From positions 496,001 through 560,000 of the forward strand of contig NZ_CP187532.1 of assembly GCF_049852125.1 (NCBI RefSeq): a stretch of 64,000 bases of DNA, read 5' to 3'. This stretch comes from Senimuribacter sp049852125. Its GTDB lineage: Bacteria > Bacillota > Clostridia > Peptostreptococcales > Anaerovoracaceae. The first letter of the stretch is position 1, and the number at the start of each line of letters is the position of its first letter. A program made the translations under genes and the position numbers. The notes under the pieces were generated by a model. That model searched no databases and was not told the DNA's origin. It saw only the letters and a list, made by a program, of their open reading frames with translations. Below are positions 1-8,357 of the stretch, piece by piece.

Positions 1-1
1 C

Positions 2-490
2 GCGCCGGGTCTGAACAGAAGCTTTGCTTCGGAGGGCTGGGAACTGATACCGAAGGAATTTTGGAAGGAAGAACGGAAGAAGGCCTTTGAATCGGTTAAC
101 TATGATGCGGAATTGAAAATTATGGCCTTCGATGTAGATTCAAAAGCCATCGAAGCGGCAAAGGAAAACGCTATTGAGGCGGGCGTGGACGACTGCATCA
201 TTTTTAAACGCATGAATATGCAGAGGATGGAAGCCAGAGAATCGGGCGGTATTATCATCACTAATCCACCATATGGCGAGAGAATTGGCGAAAAGCAGCA
301 AATTGAGAATATCTATCGCAAGTATAACGAGTTTTTCAGAGAAAATCCGACCTGGTCGTTGTTTATGATTACAACCGACAAGGACGCGGAGGCAAAGACA
401 TTTGGCAGGCCTGCAGATAGGCGTCGGAAATTATACAATGGACGACTGGAAGTCTGTTATTACCAATTTCATGGAAAAAAGGAGTTCTAG
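2..490 (+). CDS. THUMP/RlmL-family class I RNA methyltransferase (C-terminal part)
   Basis: The gene starts before the window; the frame is open from base 2 to the TAG at 488-490. Visible is the C-terminal catalytic half of a SAM-dependent N2-guanine RNA methyltransferase of the RlmL/YpsC type. The first residues read GLNRSFASE followed by a conserved Trp, then a Rossmann segment (MAFDVDSKAIEAAKENA) that binds SAM, and the catalytic NPPYGERIG motif near base 290. Members of this family methylate 23S rRNA. An internal TTG at 113 could be misread as a start, but the upstream residues match the family, so the gene is 5'-truncated by the window edge. It ends 3 bases before the next gene, which suggests read-through transcription into the MocR gene. 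Confidence 0.85.
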   Translation, partial: APGLNRSFASEGWELIPKEFWKEERKKAFESVNYDAELKIMAFDVDSKAIEAAKENAIEAGVDDCIIFKRMNMQRMEARESGGIIITNPPYGERIGEKQQIENIYRKYNEFFRENPTWSLFMITTDKDAEAKTFGRPADRRRKLYNGRLEVCYYQFHGKKEF

Positions 491-493
491 CTG

Positions 494-1960
494 ATGCAGA
501 TTATCGTAGATAAAGAGCGCCGGACGCCAATTTATTGGCAGATTGCTGATCAAATCAAAGAAAAGATCATCAGCGGGCAGCTGCCGGACGGTTCTGTACT
601 GCCTTCAGAACGGGCTTTTGCGCAGATGCTGGGCGTACACAGAAACACCATCATCAAAGCCTATGCTGCTTTGAAGGATGAAGAACTGGTGGAGTCTGTG
701 CGTGGCGTGGGTTATCAGGTGTCCTATGAGAGCAGTGATTTTTATGAGCCGGACGTGCGCAAACGTGTAAACTGGAGCGCCATGATCAAAGATGAATATC
801 AGGATATGGAGCGGACGTTTGACGATATTTTTCAGCGGTCTGCTGACGCGAACAATATTTCTTTTTCTACAGGATTGCCGCCGGCTGTTTATGAGGAAGC
901 TAATCTGGCGGCTGATTTTGTGGCGATTCTCAATGAGCAGGGCGGCAAGCCGTCTTTTTTGACGCCGTATCAGGGGGATCTGGAACTGCGTCAGAGGGTG
1001 ATTTCCTATCTCAGAACGAAGGGAATTAAAGCAGGTCTCAATCAGGTGCAGATTCTGTCTGAAACCAATCAGGCGCTGGATTTTATCGTAACAACACTGT
1101 TGAAAGAGGGAGACAAGGTCATCATCGAGGAGCCGGTGTCTCCGGATGTGTATAGAGTTATTCGTCTTGCCGGTTGCAAAGCAGTTACGGTGCCGGTGGA
1201 TGAGGACGGCATGGTGTGCGATCATCTGGAGGCGCTTATCGAAAGTCATAGACCGAAATTTATTTACGTGAATTCCAGTTATCATGATCCGACGGGAAAC
1301 ATTTTATCCGTTGAAAGAAGAAAAAAGCTGCTGGAGATATCTAACCGGTACAGGCTGCCTATTGTGGAGGAGGACGCCGCTTCGGAGCTTTCCTTTGAGG
1401 ACGTTACGCTGCCTACGCTGAAGGCGATGGATAGGAGCGACAATGTAATTTACATATACTCTTTTTCTCTGACCTTTGTTCCGGGGCTTTCCATGGCTTT
1501 TGTCGTAGCGCCGGAAAAGCTGATTAAAAGTCTCAGCTATCTGGTGTCAATTCGCATGATGACTTTGGACTGGATTACCCAGAAGCTTCTTGCTAAATAT
1601 ATTACCAGCGGCAAGTTTTATGAAAATGCGAGGCGCATTACCGGCCTTAACCGGGAAAGACGGGATTTAATGTGTGAGTATCTTGACAGATTGGTACCAC
1701 TGGGACTTTCATATCAGAAGCCGAGAGGCGGCGTATACGTATGGTGTCGATTACCTGCTGGCGTAGATGGAAAAGAGGTCGCGGCGATGTGCATGCAGCG
1801 AGGGATTTCTGTTGTGCCTGGGGATATTTTCTTCCCTAATAAAAATGGGGGAAGAGATCATATTCGTCTCAATTACTCCTTTGAGACGAAAGCGCGTATC
1901 CGGCTCGGCATGGAAAATATGATAGAGATTATTACCGAGCTTGCCAGCGGGCGCAATTAA
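494..1960 (+). CDS. MocR-type GntR regulator with aminotransferase-like domain lacking the PLP lysine
   Basis: 488 residues, the usual length for the MocR/PdxR family: an N-terminal GntR winged helix (about 10-75, recognition helix around VHRNTIIKAY) and a C-terminal class I aminotransferase fold (about 110-480). In active-fold relatives the PLP Schiff-base lysine sits in a SFSK-T-PG-R motif; here the segment is SFSLTFVPGLSMAF, so the lysine is Leu and the following phosphate-binding Arg is also gone. The usual DDYDSE motif is degraded to EEDAASE. What is seen is therefore a regulator that probably cannot form the PLP aldimine and may sense another ligand. It lies directly upstream of the arginine deiminase genes, so control of arcBAC is a reasonable inference, but unproven. 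A pure PLP-synthesis role (PdxR) looks unlikely. Confidence 0.85.
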   Translation: MQIIVDKERRTPIYWQIADQIKEKIISGQLPDGSVLPSERAFAQMLGVHRNTIIKAYAALKDEELVESVRGVGYQVSYESSDFYEPDVRKRVNWSAMIKDEYQDMERTFDDIFQRSADANNISFSTGLPPAVYEEANLAADFVAILNEQGGKPSFLTPYQGDLELRQRVISYLRTKGIKAGLNQVQILSETNQALDFIVTTLLKEGDKVIIEEPVSPDVYRVIRLAGCKAVTVPVDEDGMVCDHLEALIESHRPKFIYVNSSYHDPTGNILSVERRKKLLEISNRYRLPIVEEDAASELSFEDVTLPTLKAMDRSDNVIYIYSFSLTFVPGLSMAFVVAPEKLIKSLSYLVSIRMMTLDWITQKLLAKYITSGKFYENARRITGLNRERRDLMCEYLDRLVPLGLSYQKPRGGVYVWCRLPAGVDGKEVAAMCMQRGISVVPGDIFFPNKNGGRDHIRLNYSFETKARIRLGMENMIEIITELASGRN

Positions 1961-2130
1961 TATATCTGCGGATAAAATGGACAGGAATTGAACTTTGTCC
2001 ATTTTCTCGTTTTTGTCATTAGTCTAATCCGAAGGGGCCGGATCAGCTAATGCCGCATGTTTCAGAGCGAGAAAGCAAGCTTTTATACGATGTGTCATGG
2101 TTGGATGATTTTGACTTCTTTTGGAATATA

Positions 2131-2176
2131 CTGGTACTCTCAAAAAAGAAAGTTCTGGTACTTTAATTTTTTGACA
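2131..2176 (+). promoter_or_regulatory. Direct repeats and -35 element upstream of arcB
   Basis: The 294-base gap before arcB contains two exact copies of CTGGTACT in the same orientation (2131-2138 and 2155-2162, 24 bases apart), followed at once by a TTGACA -35 element (2171-2176). The matching -10 is not clear (best candidate ATAAAG near 2194). Direct repeats just upstream of a promoter are the known binding mode of MocR regulators, and a MocR gene ends at 1960, so these are candidate operator half-sites. The remaining bases of the gap show nothing I recognise. Confidence 0.4.
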
Positions 2177-2254
2177 AATATAGTATCATTTCAATAAAGA
2201 GAGTTAAACTATCTAAACGAACGATTTTAACAAAATGAAAAGGAGATTACACCA

Positions 2255-3250
2255 ATGGCAGTAAACTTAAAAGGAAGAAGTTTTTTAACACTTATGGATT
2301 TCACACCAGAAGAAATCAGATATATGCTCGACTTGGCGCATGATTTAAAGGCAAAGAAAAGAGCAGGTATCTGTAATCAGGTATTGAAAGGCAAGAACAT
2401 TGTTCTGCTGTTTGAAAAGACTTCCACAAGAACCAGATGCGCATTTGAAGTTGCAGCAATGGACGAAGGCGCTGGCGTTACATTCTTGGATTCCGGTTCT
2501 TCCCAGATGGGCAAGAAGGAAACCATGGAAGATACTGCAAAAGTATTAGGCAGATTCTATGATGGTATTGAATACAGAGGTTTTGATCAGGAAGTTGTAG
2601 AAGGTCTTGCAAAATACGCAGGCGTGCCTGTATGGAATGGTCTGACTGACGTTGATCACCCAACTCAGATTCTGGCTGACCTTCTGACTATCGAAGAACA
2701 CTGTGCTAAACCTCTGAACAGAGTTAAGGTTGTATTCAGCGGCGACATCAGAAACAACATGTCCTACGCTTGGATGTACGGCTGTGCGAAGATGGGTATG
2801 CATTATGTTGCTTACGGTCCGGACGAGCTCAAAGCTGAATTAAAGCAGGATGTTATCGCGAAGGTACAGGAAGTTGCAAAGGAAACCGGCGCTACTATTG
2901 AAATTTCTTCTGATCCGGCTTGCTTGAAGGGCGCAGACGTTATCTATGCTGACGTATGGGCATCTATGGGTGAAGAAGCAGAGATTCCTGAAAGAGTTAG
3001 ACTTTTGACACCGTTCAAGGTAACGGAAGAATTAATGGCTGCAACAGAAAATCCTGATTGTCTGTTCATGCACTGCCTGCCTTCCTTCCACGACTTTGAA
3101 ACAAAAATGGCAAAGACCCAGATGGAAGCTGGTTATGACATTCGCGAAGTCACCGATGAAGTATTCAGAAGCAGAAACTCCGTTGTATTTGACGAAGCAG
3201 AAAACAGAATGCATACGATTAAGGCTGTTATTGTTGCAACTATCGGCTAG
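2255..3250 (+). CDS. arcB: Ornithine carbamoyltransferase (catabolic)
   Basis: 331 residues, full length. It carries the carbamoyl-phosphate site STRTR at residues 57-61, HPTQ near 136 and the C-terminal HCLP motif near 274 that binds ornithine. In the arginine deiminase pathway it runs in the direction citrulline plus phosphate to ornithine plus carbamoyl phosphate, in the cytoplasm. The start ATG is preceded by AAAAGGAGATTACACC. The neighbouring arcA and arcC on the same strand identify the catabolic role rather than arginine biosynthesis, since no biosynthetic arg genes are nearby. A hairpin follows the gene, so arcB may be partly uncoupled from arcA and arcC. Confidence 0.95.
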   Translation: MAVNLKGRSFLTLMDFTPEEIRYMLDLAHDLKAKKRAGICNQVLKGKNIVLLFEKTSTRTRCAFEVAAMDEGAGVTFLDSGSSQMGKKETMEDTAKVLGRFYDGIEYRGFDQEVVEGLAKYAGVPVWNGLTDVDHPTQILADLLTIEEHCAKPLNRVKVVFSGDIRNNMSYAWMYGCAKMGMHYVAYGPDELKAELKQDVIAKVQEVAKETGATIEISSDPACLKGADVIYADVWASMGEEAEIPERVRLLTPFKVTEELMAATENPDCLFMHCLPSFHDFETKMAKTQMEAGYDIREVTDEVFRSRNSVVFDEAENRMHTIKAVIVATIG

Positions 3251-3310
3251 CGCTTGTTCTTTTTCCGCTCTGATTTAGAGTGCGAAAGCTTACCAAGATG
3301 ATTAATTTAT

Positions 3311-3345
3311 GCTGCCGCTTCGGCGGAAGCCGGCGGCAGCTTTTT
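3311..3345 (+). terminator. Hairpin with T-run between arcB and arcA
   Basis: GCTGCCGC (from 3311) pairs with the arm ending GGCGGCAGC at 3340 and is followed by five T residues. It has the form of an intrinsic terminator, probably attenuating read-through or defining the 3' end of the arcB message. Confidence 0.7.
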
Positions 3346-3383
3346 AATCAAAGAAAATTTGTAAAGCGGAGTTTTCCGCAGCC

Positions 3384-3406
3384 TGTACGGGGCTTCAGGC
3401 CGTACA
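3384..3406 (+). promoter_or_regulatory. Stem-loop in the arcA leader
   Basis: TGTACGG (3384-3390) pairs with CCGTACA (3400-3406) around a 9-nt loop, ending 21 bases before the arcA start and just ahead of its AAAAGGAGA ribosome binding site. It may be a processing or mRNA-stability element; function unknown. Confidence 0.4.
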
Positions 3407-3427
3407 AAAAAGAAAAGGAGATCAGTT

Positions 3428-4645
3428 ATGTATCCTGGAATTCATAATTATTCTGAAATAGGTAAATTAAATAAAGTGCTTCTTCACCGTATTGGCGAGG
3501 AGGTAGAAGGTCTGGTTCCTGATAACTTTGAAAGACTGTTGTTTGACGACATTCCTTTCCTGAAGGTTGCGCAGCAGGAGCATGACAGATTCGCTGAAGT
3601 TCTCAGAGAGAACGGCGTAGAAGTTATTTATTACGTAGACGAGACTGCGAAAGCATTGAAGGATCCTGCAATTAAAGCAGAGTTTTTGAATAAGTTCTTA
3701 GATGAAAGTCATCTTAACTCCCAGGGCGTCAGGGAAGCGATCTATGATTACCTGATCAAAATGGACGAAAAAGCTATGGTAGCTAAGCTCATTGCAGGAG
3801 TTAAGAGAGATGAAATTGAGGTACAGTCTAAATCTCTGGCAGATTTCATTTCTTCTTCATATCCGTTCTATATGGATCCGATGCCAAACCTGTATTTTAC
3901 CAGAGACCCTGGTGCATGTGTTGGAAACGGAATTAATATTCACCATATGAGCACGGCGACTAGAAGAAGAGAAGCTTTACTTCTGAAATACATGTTCCTG
4001 CATAATAAGGATTTTGCGCCGGAAGGCTCTCAGATCTGGTATGATTATGATCATGAGTATTCCATCGAAGGCGGAGATGTTTTGGTTCTCAATTCAGAGA
4101 CTGTTGCAATTGGTCTTAGTGAAAGAACCACCGCGCCGGCAATCGAAAGATTTGCGGAAAATATGCTGAACAAGTCTACTTTCAAAAGAGTATTGGTATT
4201 TGATATTCCTAAGAGAAGAGCATTTATGCATCTGGATACCGTATTTACAATGGTTGATTATGATAAGTTTACTATTCATCCAGAAATAGAAGGTCCTCTG
4301 CAGCTGTTTGAGATTACTTTAGGTAAGGATGGAAAAGCAAACTTTAAATCCATCACAGACTCCCTGGATCATATTTTGAAACAGGTTCTGAATTTACCGG
4401 CAGTAGATCTGATTCGCTGCGGTGGCAACGATTTGATGGCTGCTCAGAGAGAACAGTGGAACGATGGTTCCAATACACTCTGCATTGCGCCAGGTACGGT
4501 TGTTACTTATGAAAGAAACTATGTAACAAACGATTTGCTCGACAAGAGAGGCGTTAAAGTTCTCACTATTCCAAGTGCGGAATTGTCCAGAGGCAGAGGG
4601 GGCCCAAGATGTATGTCTTGCCCTGTCAACAGAGATGATCTGTAA
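3428..4645 (+). CDS. arcA: Arginine deiminase
   Basis: 405 residues, full length. It hydrolyses L-arginine to citrulline and ammonia, the first step of the fermentative arginine deiminase pathway. Recognisable active-site segments are FTRDPG (guanidinium-binding Asp) in the middle, EGGDVL, FMHLDTVFT (catalytic His and Asp), GGNDLMAAQREQW, and the catalytic Cys in RGGPRCMSCP eleven residues from the C-terminus. The start is supported by AAAAGGAG 9 bases upstream. The gene order arcB-arcA-arcC differs from the common arcA-first order. The two additional deiminase-fold genes at 27.7-29.7 kb are distinct and shorter. Confidence 0.96.
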   Translation: MYPGIHNYSEIGKLNKVLLHRIGEEVEGLVPDNFERLLFDDIPFLKVAQQEHDRFAEVLRENGVEVIYYVDETAKALKDPAIKAEFLNKFLDESHLNSQGVREAIYDYLIKMDEKAMVAKLIAGVKRDEIEVQSKSLADFISSSYPFYMDPMPNLYFTRDPGACVGNGINIHHMSTATRRREALLLKYMFLHNKDFAPEGSQIWYDYDHEYSIEGGDVLVLNSETVAIGLSERTTAPAIERFAENMLNKSTFKRVLVFDIPKRRAFMHLDTVFTMVDYDKFTIHPEIEGPLQLFEITLGKDGKANFKSITDSLDHILKQVLNLPAVDLIRCGGNDLMAAQREQWNDGSNTLCIAPGTVVTYERNYVTNDLLDKRGVKVLTIPSAELSRGRGGPRCMSCPVNRDDL

Positions 4646-4681
4646 AAAACAAGAAATTTGATTATTAGGAGAAAGACAGAA

Positions 4682-5626
4682 ATGGCAGAAAAAATAGTAA
4701 TCGCCTTAGGCGGAAACGCGCTGCAGTCAGGAAAAAGTGAAGCGACTGCGGAAGCACAGCTCGCAGTAGTAAAAAAGACATGCGAATATATAGCAGACAT
4801 CAGCTGCAAAGGCTATGAAATCGGATTAGTACACGGAAACGGACCGCAGGTAGGAAGAATTCTCTTAGCGTCGGAAACAGCAAAGGACGTCACGCCGGCT
4901 ATGCCGTTCGACGTATGCGGCGCGATGTCCCAGGGTTATATCGGATATCACCTGCAGCAGGCATTGAAGTATGCGCTGAGCAAGAAGGGAAGAAACATTC
5001 CGGTTCTGACCGTAGCGACCCAGATGATCGTAGAAAAGAGCGACAAAGCGTTCCAGAATCCGACGAAGCCGATCGGACCTTTCTATCAGGAAGCTGAAGC
5101 AAAGGCATTGGAAGCAGAGAAAGGCTATACAATGAAGGAAGACGCGGGCAGAGGATGGAGACGCGTGGTAGCATCACCGCTGCCTAGAAAGATCGTAGAA
5201 ATTGACGCGGTAAGAAGACTGTGGGATTCCTCTATTGTGATTTCCTGCGGAGGCGGCGGAATTCCTGTAGTAGAGAATGCAGACGGTTCCATGGAAGGCG
5301 TTGCGGCAGTTATCGATAAGGACTTCGCGGCAGAGCTTTTGGCAGAACAGGTAGAAGCAGACGTTTTGATGATTCTGACCGAGGTAGAGAAGGTTGCGAT
5401 CAACTTCAACAAGCCGGATCAGAAGAACCTGGACAATCTGAATCTGGAAGACGCGGTGAAGTACATCGAAGAAGGACAGTTCGCACCGGGCAGCATGCTG
5501 CCGAAGGTAGAAGCAGCGATGAAGTTCGTGAGAGCATATCCGAACAAGAAAGCGATTATCACATCTCTTGACAAAGCGATTGAAGCATTAGAGGGTAAGA
5601 CTGGAACAGTAATCACCTTTGCATAA
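4682..5626 (+). CDS. arcC: Carbamate kinase
   Basis: 314 residues from the ATG at 4682, chosen over an in-frame TTG at 4658 because AGGAGA sits at 4667-4672, the right distance from 4682. It transfers phosphate from carbamoyl phosphate to ADP, the ATP-yielding last step of arginine fermentation. The amino-acid-kinase fold is shown by the N-terminal VIALGGNALQ, LVHGNGPQVG, the central CGGGGIPV segment, the AVIDKDFAAELLA motif and GSMLPKVEAA near the C-terminus. It lies 36 bases after arcA and is very likely cotranscribed with it. A strong hairpin follows. Confidence 0.96.
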   Translation: MAEKIVIALGGNALQSGKSEATAEAQLAVVKKTCEYIADISCKGYEIGLVHGNGPQVGRILLASETAKDVTPAMPFDVCGAMSQGYIGYHLQQALKYALSKKGRNIPVLTVATQMIVEKSDKAFQNPTKPIGPFYQEAEAKALEAEKGYTMKEDAGRGWRRVVASPLPRKIVEIDAVRRLWDSSIVISCGGGGIPVVENADGSMEGVAAVIDKDFAAELLAEQVEADVLMILTEVEKVAINFNKPDQKNLDNLNLEDAVKYIEEGQFAPGSMLPKVEAAMKFVRAYPNKKAIITSLDKAIEALEGKTGTVITFA

Positions 5627-5644
5627 AGATAAGATATAGTGACG

Positions 5645-5681
5645 AAAAGGCCCTGACCGGAAATCCGGTGCAGGGCCTTTG
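5645..5681. terminator. Bidirectional intrinsic terminator between arcC and the M24 peptidase gene
   Basis: AAAGGCCCTG pairs with CAGGGCCTTT around an inner ACCGG/CCGGT stem. A-rich on the left and T-rich on the right, it can serve both convergent genes. Confidence 0.8.
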
Positions 5682-5709
5682 ACGTATCGTGATCAAAGAA
5701 TTTAAAGCT

Positions 5710-7431
5710 TTATAGGGTAATTTCTGCGGTTTCTTCTGCAAGCCATGCCGCGGTATCCTCGCTAACCCGCGGCGCGATTTTCGTGTAGACTTCTTTATGA
5801 TATTCGTTGAGCCATGTCAGTTCTTCGGCTGTGAGCAGTTCCGGCAGAATTGCCTCTCTATCAAATGGGCAGAAGGTGATGGTTTCAAAACCGATCTGAC
5901 CGCTCGGCAGATCCACGCTGAGAATCTCGTTTTCTAAACGGATGCCGTATTCGCCTTCCAGATAGACGCCCGGTTCGTTGCTGGTAACCATACCTGCATA
6001 GAACGGTGCATCATGTCCTGGCTTTTTGCTGATGGTCTGCGGTCCTTCGTGAACGCTGAGCAGGTGCCCTACGCCGTGACCGGTACCGTGGTTGTAATCA
6101 AGACCAAGTGCCTGCAACGGTTTTCTTGTCAAAGTGTCTAATTCGCCGCCGGTGGTGCCTGCAGGGAATTTTGCCATGGCAAGGTGGATGTGACAGCGGA
6201 GCACTGTCGTGTAGTGTTCTTTCATCTTCTCTGAAAGCGGCCCCAGGGCGATGGTTCTGGTGATATCGGTGGTACCGTCTGCATACTGACCGCCGGAGTC
6301 TACCAGAAGGAAGCCTTCGGGTTTGAGGGTTTTGTTTGTTTCCGGCGTTGCTTCATAGTGCACGATAGCGCCGTTAGACATATAGCCAGAGATGGTCGTG
6401 AAGCTGAGGTCATAGCAGCCGTCCTGCGCTCTGCGGCACTGTTCCAGATAGTCGGCAGCGGAAATTTCTGTAATTTCCTCTTTGCCGACGGTTTGTTTTA
6501 GCCAGTAGATGAAATTTACCATAGCTGCGCCATCTTTTAGATGGGCATTTTTGGTGCTGTTGATTTCGTCGTCGTTTTTCAGCGCTTTCATTAACGCGAC
6601 AGGATTTTCCTCATTGATGATGCGGACACTTTCTGGCAGGGAGCGGACAAGCGCATAGCTGACGATACTTTCGTCTAGCAGCATGGTACCTTCTGGCAAG
6701 GTTTTGACATCTTCAAAAATCTGGAAATACGGACGCACATCTTCCTCACAGAATGTTTCGTCCATGATATATAGATAAGCATGTTCTTTTTCAATGAGGG
6801 CAAAGCTGAAGAAGACCGGCGTGTTGGCGACGTCTGCGCCCCGAACATTGAACAGCCAGGCGATTTCTTCTAACTTTGTAATCAGGTGATAGTCCGCGCC
6901 CTTGTCCGCCATATAGCTGCGGACTCTGGATAGTTTGGATGCAGCAGTTTCGCCGGTAACCGATAGCGGCAAACCGTAGATTTTGGATGGCTTGATGGCA
7001 GGGCGATCTGCCCAGATATCCCCAGCCAGGTCCAGTTCATAGCGGACTTTTGCGATTTCCTCCAGTCTGCAGCCAAAAGCGTAGTCGCAAACTCTGCCGT
7101 CAAAGCCGATGACAGCGTCTTTCGCTAAGGTATCTTTTAAGTAATCCTCGATGGTGGGCACTCCAGGTTCGCCCATCTTCATCAGACCGATGCCGCTGCC
7201 CGAAAGCTGGTCCTGCGCCTGCAGAAAATATCTGCCGTCGGTCCATAGCCATGCTTCGTCAGCGGTTACCACCAGCGTGCCGGCAGAGCCGGTAAAACCG
7301 GAGATGAATTTACGGCATTTAAAGTAATCGTTGACATACTCGGAGCCGTGAAAGTCGGTGGTTGGAATGATGTAGGCGTTTACACCCGCCTGCTGCATAC
7401 GCGCCCGCAGGTCAATCAGTTGTTGTTTCAT
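5710..7431 (-). CDS. Xaa-Pro aminopeptidase, M24B family (aminopeptidase P type)
   Basis: 573 residues, the long three-domain form: two creatinase-like N-terminal domains and a C-terminal pita-bread metallopeptidase domain. Metal ligands are visible as DSGGQYADGTTDITRT (two Asp), HGTGHGVGH (His), EPGVY (Glu) and ENE (Glu). It removes N-terminal residues preceding proline, a cytosolic peptide-degradation role. The start at 7431 has GAGGGGA upstream. It lies 19 bases downstream of the Gx-family gene and is probably the last gene of that minus-strand operon. In an amino-acid fermenter this enzyme likely feeds proline-containing peptides to catabolism. Confidence 0.93.
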   Translation of the reverse strand: MKQQLIDLRARMQQAGVNAYIIPTTDFHGSEYVNDYFKCRKFISGFTGSAGTLVVTADEAWLWTDGRYFLQAQDQLSGSGIGLMKMGEPGVPTIEDYLKDTLAKDAVIGFDGRVCDYAFGCRLEEIAKVRYELDLAGDIWADRPAIKPSKIYGLPLSVTGETAASKLSRVRSYMADKGADYHLITKLEEIAWLFNVRGADVANTPVFFSFALIEKEHAYLYIMDETFCEEDVRPYFQIFEDVKTLPEGTMLLDESIVSYALVRSLPESVRIINEENPVALMKALKNDDEINSTKNAHLKDGAAMVNFIYWLKQTVGKEEITEISAADYLEQCRRAQDGCYDLSFTTISGYMSNGAIVHYEATPETNKTLKPEGFLLVDSGGQYADGTTDITRTIALGPLSEKMKEHYTTVLRCHIHLAMAKFPAGTTGGELDTLTRKPLQALGLDYNHGTGHGVGHLLSVHEGPQTISKKPGHDAPFYAGMVTSNEPGVYLEGEYGIRLENEILSVDLPSGQIGFETITFCPFDREAILPELLTAEELTWLNEYHKEVYTKIAPRVSEDTAAWLAEETAEITL

Positions 7432-7450
7432 GATAAAATTTCCCCTCTTT

Positions 7451-7981
7451 CTATCTAAAGATACTTTTTGGTATTTTACGGTCGATGATATAGGCAGTGA
7501 CGCCCATGAGAATACCGCTTGCGATGCCGCTGAACATCAAAATCGGAAAATACAGGAACATGCGCAAGTTGGATACGATGGCGGCGGCAACCAAAAGCTG
7601 CCCCATGTTGTGCGCGACGCCGCCTGCCATGCTGACGCCGACCATGCTGAACAGATCGGTCTTTTTTAAGAGCCACATGACGAGCAGGGACAGAACGCCG
7701 CCTGCCAGCGAGTAAAGGGCGCCGAACACACCGCTGAATAAAAGTCCCGCGATGAGAATTCGAATGACATTGATGACAAAGGCATAACGAAAATTCATTT
7801 CGTATAAAGCGATGACGACGACCAGATTGGCAAGTCCCAGTTTGACGCCGGGGATGCCGATGTTGAAAGGAATCATCGCTTCTACATAGGAAAAAATCAG
7901 CGCCAGACAGGCGAACATGGCGGAAAGAGCCAGCGCCTTAGTTCTGCGGGAGGTTTTGCTGATGTTAGTTTGAGACTGCAT
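7451..7981 (-). CDS. Gx transporter / heptaprenyl-diphosphate-synthase component I family membrane protein
   Basis: 176 residues if started at the ATG at 7981, which has GGAGAGGGGGA just upstream; an in-frame ATG at 8011 lies deeper inside the preceding gene. The protein is almost entirely hydrophobic with about five membrane segments (LALSAMFACLALIFSYVEA, VKLGLANLVVVIAL, and the C-terminal FPILMFSGIASGILMGV). Members are named Gx transporter or HepS1 family, and their substrate is not firmly established. The gene overlaps the NusG-domain-II gene by 17 bases. The pairing of this family with NusG-II and ApbE proteins is a recurrent arrangement in Firmicutes, usually linked to flavin-based membrane electron transfer. 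Confidence 0.8.
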   Translation of the reverse strand: MQSQTNISKTSRRTKALALSAMFACLALIFSYVEAMIPFNIGIPGVKLGLANLVVVIALYEMNFRYAFVINVIRILIAGLLFSGVFGALYSLAGGVLSLLVMWLLKKTDLFSMVGVSMAGGVAHNMGQLLVAAAIVSNLRMFLYFPILMFSGIASGILMGVTAYIIDRKIPKSIFR

Positions 7982-8339
7982 CGATTTCCCCCTCTCCGCC
8001 GATGATTTCAACCATGACTTTATTTGGCAGACAGACGATGCTCTGGTTTGCCATGGTGACTTTGCCGTCTTTGACGCACACCTGATTGTGGCAGTCAGAA
8101 TAAGTCATTTGCACCGCGCCGTCTTTTATGGTAATCTTATTAAGATGATGGTTTTGCTCGATTTCTATAGTCTGGTTTTCGTGCAGGCTGTAAGTGCCGT
8201 AGTGCTGACCGTTGACCGTGACCACGGCTTTCTGACCAGCGCCGCCGGCGGCAAAGGACCACGCGGAAAGGGCAAGTCCAACCACGACCAGAACCGCAAA
8301 GAGCGCTATATCTGCTTTTTTTATGATTTTAAACATCAT
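7965..8339 (-). CDS. NusG domain II-containing membrane-anchored protein
   Basis: 124 residues: a short basic start, one N-terminal membrane segment (ALFAVLVVVGLALSAWSFA, about 11-30) and an extracytoplasmic beta domain with the typical VTVNGQHYGTYSL and a Cys-containing CHNQVCVKDGKV segment. Despite the name it is not a transcription factor; the isolated domain occurs in exported proteins next to ApbE genes. The second ATG (8336) has better spacing from AGGAG than the first, so the start may be three bases shorter. Its start codon is only 18 bases from that of the divergent apbE. Confidence 0.85.
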   Translation of the reverse strand: MMFKIIKKADIALFAVLVVVGLALSAWSFAAGGAGQKAVVTVNGQHYGTYSLHENQTIEIEQNHHLNKITIKDGAVQMTYSDCHNQVCVKDGKVTMANQSIVCLPNKVMVEIIGGEGEIDAVSN

Positions 8340-8357
8340 GACTCCTGAGGTATTTGT

